From NCBI RefSeq assembly GCF_001907675.1, contig NZ_MPNT01000010.1:124001-188000 (forward strand): 64,000 nucleotides of DNA. Reading direction: 5' to 3'. Positions 1-10,800 of this stretch are shown here, one piece after another. This stretch comes from Mycobacterium paraffinicum. Its GTDB lineage: Bacteria > Actinomycetota > Actinomycetes > Mycobacteriales > Mycobacteriaceae. How positions within the stretch are numbered: the stretch's first letter is position 1; each line of letters starts with the position of its first letter. The position numbers were made by a program, and so were the translations under genes. The notes below the pieces were generated by a model that made no database searches, was not told the DNA's origin, and saw only the letters and a program-made list of their open reading frames with translations.

Positions 1-483
1 GCGCCGCTGTCCGAGCCCGTCGCCGCCATGTACGCCGACCTGTTCGAGGAGTGGGAGCTGCCGGTTCCGGTGCTCTTCGGGCAAATGGTCCTGCCGGCGG
101 CGGCCAGCACGCTGCTGGCGGAACTGGCCGAGACTCCGGGGCGCCAGGAGCTGTTCGACCGGTTGCGCAACCTCGCCGGCGACGTGATCAAGTTGGCCGA
201 CGACGGCGCGGCGACGGAGCTTGCCCGGGGCTGGATCGACGAGCAGGTCGCCGACCCGCTGCCCGACGATGTGGTCGGCGTGCTGCGCGGAGTGCGGCCG
301 TCGTTGGAGCGCGATCCGGTCATCGTCCAGGGATTCCGCGCCTGGGCGGGGTCGATCAACCCGGCCGCCGCCCACTTCCTTGACGAGGTCGCCCGGCAGA
401 CCGCTGGCCGCGGCCTGGAGGCGGTGAGCGTCATCGTGCTGCCCACGGCGCCATCGCCCCAAACCGAGGATGCGACACCGTGA
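1..483 (+). CDS. 3' end of an unidentified gene (partial)
   Basis: The reading frame is open from base 1 and ends at TGA 481-483, so this is the C-terminal part of a gene starting upstream. An ATG lies at 28, but the codons before it continue in frame and have normal GC-rich usage, so 28 need not be the start. The visible part is about 160 residues, largely helical and acidic, with no signal peptide, membrane segment or catalytic motif that I recognise. It ends in a Pro/Thr-rich tail. It is followed after about 60 bases by the Tat-exported protein gene. I do not recognise the family. Confidence 0.6.
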   Translation, partial: APLSEPVAAMYADLFEEWELPVPVLFGQMVLPAAASTLLAELAETPGRQELFDRLRNLAGDVIKLADDGAATELARGWIDEQVADPLPDDVVGVLRGVRPSLERDPVIVQGFRAWAGSINPAAAHFLDEVARQTAGRGLEAVSVIVLPTAPSPQTEDATP

Positions 484-543
484 CGCAGATGTGACCAGTG
501 TGGTCAATGTGTCGCATGGGGTTACTGTCGTACTCTGTCGCTT

Positions 544-1266
544 GTGTCCTCGGTTTCGCGACGCGACCTGCTCAGACTGGCGGCCGCAACCCCGGCTTTG
601 GTGAGCCTGGGCGTCGCGGGCGCGTCCTGGGCAACCGCTCCGGCGTCGGCGTCGCTCGGCACCCTGCTGGACTATGCGGCCGGCGTCATCCCCGCCAGCC
701 AGATCAGGGCCGCCGGGGCCGTGGGCTCGATCAGGTACGTGTCGGACCGGCGGCCCGGCGGCAACTGGATGTTGGGCAAGCCGATCCAGGTCGCCGAGGC
801 GCGCGACCTCGACAGCAACGGGCTGAAAATCGTTTCCTGTTATCAGTACGGCAAGGGCAACACGGCCGACTGGCTCGGCGGAGCCAACGCCGGACTCCAG
901 CACGGGCAGCGCGGAATGCAACTGCACGCCGCAGCAGGCGGGCCCGCCAGCGCGCCGATCTACGCCTCCATCGACGACGATCCCTCCTACGACCAGTACA
1001 AACAGCTGATCGCGCCTTATCTGCGGTCTTGGGAGTCGGTGATCGGTCATCAGCGCACAGGTGTGTACGCCAACTCGAAGACCATCGACTGGGCGCTGCA
1101 CGACGGTTTGGGCTCCTACTTCTGGCAGCACAACTGGGGCTCACCCAAGGGATTCGCCCACCCGGCCGCCCATTTGCACCAGGTCGAGATCGACAAACGC
1201 AGCGTCGGCGGGGTCGGGGTGGACATCAACGAAATTCTCAAGCCGCAATTCGGCCAGTGGGCCTAG
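544..1266 (+). CDS. Tat-exported DUF1906 glycoside-hydrolase-like protein (Rv2525c-like)
   Basis: This 240-residue protein begins at GTG 544 with a twin-arginine signal: SRRDLLRL at residues 5-12, then a hydrophobic stretch rich in Ala/Val/Leu and an Ala-rich cleavage region near residue 35. The mature part matches the DUF1906 / Rv2525c family, a glycoside-hydrolase-like TIM-barrel fold, with the typical segments YQYGKGNTADW, IYASIDDDPS and the VDINEI ending. In M. tuberculosis the Rv2525c protein is a Tat substrate found at the cell envelope, and its gene also sits beside fas. Substrate and activity are not evident from sequence; a role in wall carbohydrate metabolism is inference. The family call is firm. 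Confidence 0.9.
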   Translation: MSSVSRRDLLRLAAATPALVSLGVAGASWATAPASASLGTLLDYAAGVIPASQIRAAGAVGSIRYVSDRRPGGNWMLGKPIQVAEARDLDSNGLKIVSCYQYGKGNTADWLGGANAGLQHGQRGMQLHAAAGGPASAPIYASIDDDPSYDQYKQLIAPYLRSWESVIGHQRTGVYANSKTIDWALHDGLGSYFWQHNWGSPKGFAHPAAHLHQVEIDKRSVGGVGVDINEILKPQFGQWA

Positions 1267-1806
1267 CCACCGGGTTTCCTCACCCCGCACCGTCGGGGCC
1301 GCGACTCTTAGAGATCCCAGCAAACACTCGTTCGCTCATTCTTCGCGGCGGCGGGCGCGAATGCCGCCCGAGCGGCGCGGCGGAGGCGGGCTCAGCGCGG
1401 TTCCGCGGCTCGAAATTTTTACATAACGATTACATAACAAAACTGCTTTGATCAGCGCAGTTATAGCTACTCGACCGTAACCACCTGCATGCAGCAGGTT
1501 TGTTCGCCGCGCCCTCGCCGCCGATTCCGGCCGGTGTTACCCACGACAGGGTTACCCGTGCGTAGAACTCACCAGTAACCAATCACCACGCAAAACGGCG
1601 GTCGATCCTTATGACACTCTTAGTACAGCCGATGCAGTCCGCCGCGCCCCGATCCACGGGCCCACCCACCCGACAAGACACCGGTCAGACGGATTTTCGG
1701 CCGCGATTCGATGCGGAATCGACGAACTCTGCGAGTTCCTGTCCCCTTCGGACCGGCTGAAGGCACTGATACGTAACACGTACATGAGGCATTGAGGGAG
1801 ATAGAC
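1267..1806. promoter_or_regulatory. 540-bp non-coding region upstream of fas
   Basis: No convincing gene is present. The region should carry the fas promoter and the binding sites of its regulator (FasR in other mycobacteria), but I cannot assign a -10 or a FasR site with confidence. Visible structures are a 6-bp inverted repeat ACCTGC/GCAGGT at 1483-1499 with a 5-nt loop, a repeated GTTACCC at roughly 1536 and 1550, and an AT-richer stretch (1415-1475) unlike the surrounding GC-rich DNA. A purine-rich ribosome binding site (GAGGGAGA, about 1794-1801) lies just ahead of the fas start. Confidence 0.5.
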
Positions 1807-4800
1807 GTGACGATCCACGAGCATGACCGTGTGTCCGCCGATCGCGACGGAAAAGGCCCCCACGCACCCGGGGACACCCACGCTCTGGTCGACCGTCTGA
1901 CGGCCGGCGAGCCGTACGCAGTCGCATTCGGCGGCCAGGGCAGCGCCTGGCTGGAAACCCTGGAAGAACTGGTGTCGTCGGCCGGGATCGAATCCGAGCT
2001 GGCAACGCTGGTCGGCGAGGTGGAGCTGCTGCTCGAACCGGTGGCCAAGGAGCTGGTGGTGGTGCGCCCGATCGGGTTCGAGCCGCTCACCTGGGTGCGG
2101 GCCCTGGCGGCGGAGGACACCGTCCCGTCGGACAAGCACCTGACGTCGGCCGCGGTGTCGATACCCGGCGTGCTGCTCACCCAGATCGCCGCCGTGCGCG
2201 CGCTGGCGCGCCAAGGCATGGACCTGAACGACACCCCGCCGGTGGCCGTGGCGGGGCACTCGCAAGGGGTCCTTGCGGTCGAGGCGCTCAAGGCCGCCGG
2301 CACCCGCGACGCCGAACTGCTGGCGATGGCCCAGCTGATCGGCGCGGCCGGGACGCTGGTCGCCCGTCGGCGCGGGATCTCCGTGCTCGGCGACCGCCCG
2401 CCGATGGTGTCGGTGACCAACGCCGACCCGGAGCGCATCGGCCGCCTGCTCGACGAGTTCGCCCAGGACGTCCGCACCGTGTTGCCGCCGGTGCTGTCCA
2501 TCCGCAACGGCCGGCGTTCGGTCGTCATCACCGGCACACCCGAACAGCTGTCCCGGTTCGAGCTGTACTGCCAGCAGATCTCCGAGAAGGAAGAGGCCGA
2601 CCGCAAGAACAAGCTTCGCGGTGGCGACGTCTTCGCACCGGTCTTCGACCCGGTGCAGGTGGAGGTCGGCTTCCACACGCCCCGATTGGCCGACGGCATC
2701 GACATCGTTGGCGGCTGGGCCGAGAAGGTGGGGCTCGACGTCGCGCTGGCGCGCGAGCTGACCGAGTCCATCCTGGTGCGTCGCGTCGACTGGGTGGAAG
2801 AGATCGGCCGGGTGCATGACGCCGGCGCGCGCTGGATCCTCGACTTGGGACCCGGTGACATCCTGACCCGGCTGACCGCGCCGGTGATCCGCGGCCTGGG
2901 TGTCGGCATCGTGCCCGCCGCCACCCGCGGGGGGCAGCGCAACCTCTTCACCGTTGGCGCCGTGCCCGAGGTGGCGCGGGCATGGTCGACCTATGCCCCC
3001 ACCGCCGTTCGCCTTCCCGACGGCCGGGTCAAGCTCTCGACGAAGTTCACCCGGTTGACCGGACGCTCGCCGATCCTGCTCGCGGGCATGACCCCGACCA
3101 CCGTCGACGCCAAGATCGTCGCCGCCGCGGCCAACGCGGGGCACTGGGCGGAGCTGGCCGGCGGTGGGCAGGTCACCGAGGAGATCTTCGCCGCCCGCAT
3201 CGAGGAACTCGCCACGCTGCTCGAGCCGGGCCGCACCTACCAGTTCAACGCACTCTTCCTCGACCCCTACCTGTGGAAGCTCCAGGTCGGCGGCAAGCGA
3301 TTGGTGCAGAAGGCGCGCCAGTCCGGGGCGGCGATCGACGGCCTGGTGATCAGCGCCGGCATCCCGGACCTCGAGGATGCCGTGGAGCTGATCGGGGAGC
3401 TGAACGACGTCGGCATCAGCCACGTGGTGTTCAAGCCCGGCACGGTCGAGCAGATCCGCTCGGTCATCCGCATCGCGACCGAGGTGCCCACCAAGCCGGT
3501 GATCGTGCACATCGAGGGTGGGCGTGCCGGTGGCCACCACTCCTGGGAAGACCTCGACGACCTGCTGCTGGCAACGTATTCGGAGCTGAGGTCGCGGCCC
3601 AACATCACGGTCTGCGTCGGCGGTGGCATCGGCACGCCCGAGCGGGCGGCCGAGTACCTGTCCGGGCGCTGGGCGCAGGCGTACGGCTTCCCGCTGATGC
3701 CCATCGACGGCATCCTGGTCGGCACCGCGGCGATGGCGACCAAGGAGGCCACCACGTCACCGTCGGTCAAGCGGATGCTGGTCGAGACGCAGGGCACCGA
3801 CCAATGGGTGGGAGCCGGAAAAGCCCAGGGCGGCATGGCTTCCAGCCGCAGCCAGCTGGGTGCCGACATCCACGAGATCGACAACAGCGCCTCGCGGTGC
3901 GGGCGGCTCCTCGACGAGGTCGCCGGTGACGCGGAGGCCGTCGCGGCCCGCCGCGACGAGATCATCGCGGCGATGGCCAACACGGCCAAGCCGTATTTCG
4001 GTGACGTCGCCGACATGACCTATCTGCAGTGGCTGCGGCGCTACGTCGAGCTGACCATCGGGGAGGGCGACTCCACCGCCGACACCGCCGCACCGGGCAG
4101 CCCCTGGCTCGCCGACACCTGGCGCGACCGGTTCCAGCAGATGCTGCAGCGCGCCGAAGCGCGTTTGCACGCCAACGATTCCGGCCCCATCAAGACGTTG
4201 TTCGACGATGCGGCGTTACTGGAACGGCCTGCCGACGCGATCGCCGCGCTGCTCGCTCACTATCCCGACGCCGACACCGTGCAGCTGCACCCGGCCGACG
4301 TGCCCTTCTTCGTCACGCTGTGCAAGACGCTGGGCAAGCCGGTCAACTTCGTGCCGGTCATCGACAAGGACGTGCGGCGCTGGTGGCGCAGCGACTCGCT
4401 GTGGCAGGCGCACGACGCCCGCTACGACGCCGACCAGGTGTGCATCATCCCGGGCACCGCGGCCGTGGCCGGCATCACCCGGATGGACGAACCAGTCGGG
4501 GAGTTGCTGGACCGCTTCGAGCAGGCCGCCATTGACGAGGTGCTGTCCTCCAACGGGCAGCCCCGCGCCGTCGCGTCGCGTCGACTGGGTCGCCCGGACG
4601 TGACCGGACCGCTCGCCGTCGTGTTGGACGCCCCCGACGTGCAGTGGGCCGGCCGCACCGCGACCAACCCGGTCCACCGGATCGCCGAGCCTGGCGATTG
4701 GCTCGTGCATGACGGACCCGAAAGTCGTCGCGCCACACACTCATTCACCGGTGCGCGGCTTGAAGTCGACGGCGATCGAGTGGTGCTGAGCGTGCCGATC

Positions 4801-7800
4801 TCGGGAACCTGGATCGACATCCCGTTCAGCCTGCCGGCCAACACGGTCGATGGCGGCACACCCGTGGTGTCCACCGAGGACGCCGCCACCGCCATGCGCG
4901 CCGTCCTGGCAATCGCCGCCGGCGTCGAGGGGCCGGAGTTCCTGCCCGCCGTTGTCGACGGGACGGCCACCGTGACGGTGGACTGGGACCCCGAGCGGGT
5001 CGCCGACCACACCGGGGTCACCGCCACGTTCGGCGAGCCGCTGGCGCCCGGCCTCACCACCGTGCCCGACGCGTTGGTCGGCCTGTGCTGGCCCGCGGTC
5101 TTCGCGGCGATCGGCTCGGCGGTCACCGACGCCGGCGTTCCGGTCGTCGAGGGTCTGCTGAGCCTCGTGCACCTGGACCACGCCGCTCATGTGGTCGGCG
5201 CGCTGCCCAAGGTTGAGGCCGAATTGGCAATCAGCGCAACGGCTTCCCCGGCCGTTGACACGGACATGGGCCGCGTGGTCCGAGTCGCGGTGACGATCGC
5301 CGGCGCCGACGGCGCAACCATCGCCCGTCTCGACGAGCGCTTCGCGATCCTTGGTCGCACGGGCGCCGCCGAGCTCACCGACCCGGTGCGGGCCGGCGGA
5401 GCGGTGTCGCAGAACGCGACGGACACCCCGCGTCGTCGCCGCCGCGACGTCCGGCTGACCGCCCCGGTCGACATGCGACCGTTCGCCGTGGTGTCCGGTG
5501 ACCACAACCCGATCCACACCGACCGCGCGGCGGCCCTGCTGGCCGGCCTGGAAACGCCGATTGTGCACGGCATGTGGTTGTCGGCCGCGGCGCAGCACGC
5601 GGTGACCGCCACCGACGGGCAGGCGCGCCCACCGGCCCGGCTGATCGGCTGGACGGCGCGATTCCTGGGCATGGTGCGCCCCGGCGACGAGGTCGATTTC
5701 CGCGTCGAACGTGTCGGAATCGACCAGGGCGCAGAGGTTTTGGAGGTTGCGGCCCGCATCGGGTCCGACCTGGTGATGTCGGCGACGGCGCGCCTGGCCG
5801 CCCCGCACACGGTGTACGCCTTCCCCGGCCAGGGGATTCAGCACAAGGGCATGGGCATGGACGTCCGCGCCCGGTCGAAGGCCGCCCGCAAGGTGTGGGA
5901 CAAGGCGGACAAGTTCACCCGCGACACGCTGGGCTTCTCGGTGCTGCACGTGGTGCGCGACAACCCGACCAGCATCATCGCCAGCGGCGTGCACTACAAC
6001 CACCCCGAGGGCGTGCTGTACCTGACGCAGTTCACGCAGGTCGCGATGGCGACCGTGGCGGCGGCTCAGGTCGCCGAGATGCGTGAGCAGGGTGCCTTCG
6101 TCGAAGGTGCGATAGCTTGCGGCCACTCCGTCGGCGAGTACACCGCGTTGGCCTGTGTCACGGGCATCTACGAGCTGGAAGCGTTGTTGGAGACGGTGTT
6201 TCACCGTGGTTCGAAGATGCACGATATCGTGCCCCGCGACGAGCTGGGCCGCTCGAACTACCGGCTGGCCGCCATCCGGCCGTCGCAGATCGACCTGCCC
6301 GACGAAGAGGTCCCCGGCTTCGTGGCCGGAATCGCCGAGCGCACCGGCGAATTCCTGGAGATCGTGAACTTCAACCTGCGCGGTTCGCAGTACGCGATCG
6401 CCGGCACGGTCCGCGGCCTGGAGGAGCTGGAAGCCGAGGTGGAGCGGCGCCGCGAGCTCACCGGTGGGAAGCGCTCGTTCATCCTGGTGCCGGGCATCGA
6501 CGTGCCGTTCCACTCGCGGGTGCTGCGCGTCGGGGTGGCGGAGTTCCGCCGTTCGCTGGAGCGCGTGATGCCGCGCGACAAAGATCCCGACGTCATCATC
6601 GGGCGCTACATCCCCAACCTGGTGCCGCGTCCGTTCACCCTGGACCGCGACTTCATCCAGGAGATCAGGGATCTGGTGCCCGCCGAGCCGCTCGACGCGA
6701 TCCTCGCCGACTACGACACCTGGCTGACCGAGCGCCGCAATGAGATGGCACGCATCGTCTTGATCGAGCTGCTGGCCTGGCAGTTCGCCAGCCCGGTGCG
6801 TTGGATCGAAACCCAGGACCTGCTGTTCACCGAGGAGGCGGCCGGCGGTCTGGGTGTGGAGCGCTTCGTCGAGATCGGCGTGAAGTCGGCGCCGACCGTC
6901 GCCGGGCTGGCGACGAACACTCTGAAGCTGCCCGAATATGCCCACAGCACAGTCGAAGTGCTCAATGCCGAGCGCGACGCCGCCGTCCTGTTCGCCACCG
7001 ACACGGATCCCGAGCCGGAACCGGACGAGGTTGCGGTTGATTCCGACGCTGCCGCGTCGGACCTCGGGGCCAACCCCAATGTCGCCCCTGCCGTCGCTGC
7101 GGCTCCCGCCGCAGCTCCGTCCGGCGCTCCGCGGCCCGATGACATCGGGTTCGACGCCGCCGACGCCACCCTGGCGTTGATCGCACTGTCGGCAAAGATG
7201 CGCATCGACCAGATCGAGGAGCTCGACTCCATCGAGTCGATCACCGACGGTGCCTCGTCGCGGCGCAACCAGTTGCTGGTCGACCTCGGGTCGGAGTTGA
7301 ACCTGGGCGCCATCGACGGCGCCGCCGAGGCCGACCTGGCCGGCCTGCGGTCGCAGGTGACCAAGCTGGCCCGCACCTACAAGCCCTTCGGCCCAGTGCT
7401 TTCCGACGCGATCAACGACCAGCTGCGCACCGTGCTGGGGCCCTCGGGCAAGCGACCCGCCGCCATCGCCGAGCGGGTCAAGAAGACGTGGGAGCTCGGC
7501 GACGGCTGGGCCAAGCACGTCACGGTGGAAGTGGCGCTGGGCACCCGCGAGGGCACCAGCGTTCGCGGGGGCGCCATGGGCCACCTGCACGAGGGCGCGC
7601 TGGCCGACGCCGCGTCGGTCGACAAGGTCGTTGACGCCGCGGTCGCCGCCGTGGCCGCCCGCCGCGGGATCGCGGTGGCGTTGCCCTCTTCGGGTGGCGG
7701 CGGCGGCGCGACCGTCGACGCGGCCGCGTTGAGCGAATTCACCGACCAGATCACCGGCCGCGACGGTGTGCTCGCCTCGGCGGCCCGCCTGATCCTGGGC

Positions 7801-10800
7801 CAGCTCGGCCACGACGACCCGGTGAGCGCGCCGCCCACGGCCACCGACGCCGAGCTGATCGACCTGGTCACCGCCGAACTGGGCGCGGACTGGCCGCGTT
7901 TGGTGGCGCCGGCTTTCGACGCCAAGAAAGCCGTCGTGTTCGACGACCGCTGGGCCAGCGCCCGGGAGGACTTGGTCAAGCTCTGGCTGGCCGACGAGGG
8001 TGAGATCGATGCCCAGTGGCAGAGCCTGTCCGAAAGGTTCGAGGGCGCAGGCCATGTCGTCGCGACCCAGGCAACCTGGTGGCAGGGCAAAGCACTGGCC
8101 GCCGGCCGCCAGATCCACGCCTCGCTGTACGGCCGCATCGCGGCCGGCGCCGAGAACCCCGACCCCGGCCCGTACAGCAGCGAAGTCGCCGTGGTGACGG
8201 GCGCTTCCAAGGGCTCGATCGCCGCATCGGTCGTCGCGCGACTGCTCGACGGCGGAGCCACGGTCATCGCCACGACGTCGAAGCTCGACGACGAGCGGCT
8301 TGCGTTCTACCGCGGGCTATATCGCGACCACGCCCGGTACGGCGCGGCGCTGTGGGTGGTCGCCGCCAACATGGCGTCCTACTCCGACATCGACGCACTG
8401 GTGGAATGGATCGGCACCGAGCAAACCGAAAGCCTTGGGCCACAATCCATTCACATCAAGGACGCGCAGACCCCGACGTTGCTCTTCCCGTTCGCGGCGC
8501 CGCGCGTCGCCGGGGACCTGTCGGAGGCCGGTTCGCGCTCCGAGATGGAGATGAAGGTTCTGCTCTGGGCGGTGCAGCGGTTGATCGGTGGGCTGTCCAA
8601 GATCGGTGCTGAGCGCGACATCGCGTCGCGGCTGCACGTGGTGTTGCCCGGCTCGCCCAACCGCGGCATGTTCGGCGGGGACGGCGCCTACGGCGAGGCC
8701 AAGTCGGCGCTGGACGCGTTGGTGAGTCGCTGGCACGCCGAATCCTCATGGGCCGCAAGGGTCAGCCTCGCGCACGCGCTGATCGGCTGGACCCGCGGCA
8801 CCGGGCTGATGGGCCACAACGACGCCATCGTCGAGGCCGTCGAGGAGGCCGGTGTCACCACGTATTCCACCGAGCAGATGGCGGCCATGCTGCTGGATCT
8901 CTGCGACGTCGAATCCAAGGTGGCGGCGGCCGGCGCGCCGATCAAGGCCGACCTGACCGGTGGCCTCGCCGAGGCCAACCTCGACATGGCCGAACTGGCC
9001 GCCAAGGCACGCGAGCAGGCCACGCCGAGCGATCAGCTGGCGGAAGACGCTGCGGCCGAGGGCACCATCGCCGCGTTGCCGTCCCCGCCGCGGGGCGTCA
9101 AGCCGGCACCGCCGCCCGGATGGGCCGACCTGGACGTCGACCCGGCCGACCTGGTGGTGATCGTCGGCGGCGCCGAGATCGGCCCGTACGGCTCGTCGCG
9201 CACCCGGTTCGAAATGGAGGTCGACAACGAACTGTCGGCGGCCGGCGTTCTCGAGCTGGCCTGGACGACCGGGCTGATTCGCTGGGAGGACGACCCCCAA
9301 CCCGGTTGGTATGACACCGAATCCGGTGACCTGGTCGACGAGACCGAGCTGGTCGAGCGCTACCACGACATCGTCGTCGAGCGGGTCGGCATCCGCGAGT
9401 TCGTCGACGACGGCGCGATCGACCCGGATCACGCGTCGCCGCTGTTGGTGTCGGTGTTCCTGGAGAAGGACTTCTCCTTCGTGGTGTCCTCGGAGGCCGA
9501 CGCGCGCGCCTTCGTCGAATTCGACCCCGAGCACACGGTCATCCGGCCGGTGCCCGACTCCAGCGACTGGCAGGTGATCCGCAAGGCGGGCACCGAGATC
9601 CGGGTGCCGCGCAAGACCAAGCTGTCGCGGGTGGTCGGCGCGCAGGTCCCGACCGGGTTCGATCCGACCGTATTCGGCATCAGCCAGGACATGGCCAGCT
9701 CGACGGACCGGGTGGCGCTGTGGAACATCGTCGCGACGGTCGACGCGTTCCTGTCGTCGGGATTCACCCCGACCGAGTTGATGCGGTGGGTGCACCCGGG
9801 CCTGGTGGCGAGCACGCAGGGCACCGGCATGGGCGGCATGACGTCGATGCAGACGATGTATCACGGCAACCTGCTCGGCCGGAACAAGCCGAACGACATC
9901 CTGCAGGAAGTTCTGCCGAATGTCGTTGCCGCGCACGTTATTCAGAGCTATGTCGGCAGCTACGGCGCGATGATCCACCCGGTCGGCGCGTGCGCGACCG
10001 CGGCGGTGTCGGTCGAGGAGGGTGTCGACAAGATCCGTCTCGGCAAGGCCGAACTGGTGGTCGCCGGCGGCTTCGACGACCTGACGCTGGAAGCGATCAT
10101 CGGCTTCGGTGACATGGCCGCCACGGCCGACACGTCCATGATGCGGGGCCGGGGCATCGAGGACTCGAAGTTCTCCCGGCCCAACGACCGTCGCCGGCTC
10201 GGCTTCGTCGAGGCGCAGGGCGGCGGCACCATCCTGCTCGCCCGGGGCGACCTGGCGCTCAAGATGGGCCTGCCGGTGTTGGCGGTGGTGGCCTACGCGC
10301 AGTCGTTCGCCGACGGCGTGCACAGCTCGATCCCGGCCCCGGGCCTGGGCGCGCTGGGCGCCGGCCGCGGCGGCAAGGACTCCCAGTTGGCACGGGCGCT
10401 CGGCAAGCTCGGCGTCGGCGCCGACGACATCGCGGTGATCTCCAAGCACGACACCTCGACGCTGGCCAACGATCCCAACGAGACGGAGCTGCACGAGCGG
10501 TTGGCCGACTCGCTGGGCCGCTCGGAGGGCGCCCCGCTGTTCGTGGTGTCGCAGAAGAGCCTCACCGGCCACGCCAAGGGCGGCGCGGCGGTGTTCCAGA
10601 TGATGGGCCTGTGCCAGATGCTGCGCGACGGGGTGATCCCGCCCAACCGCAGCCTGGACTGCGTCGACGACGAACTGGCCGGCTCGGCGCACTTCGTCTG
10701 GGTGCGGGAGACGCTGCGGCTGGGTGAGAAGTTCCCGCTCAAGGCCGGGCTGTTGACCAGCCTCGGGTTCGGCCACGTGTCGGGGCTGGTGGCGTTGGTG

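Noticed and set aside
4741..8118. A 1125-codon open frame on the minus strand opposite fas, and similar long antisense frames at 1609-3540 and 8746-11121
   Set aside because: They mirror the codon structure of fas on the other strand, are rich in Arg/Gly/His/Asp with no domain pattern, and arise from the high-GC third positions.
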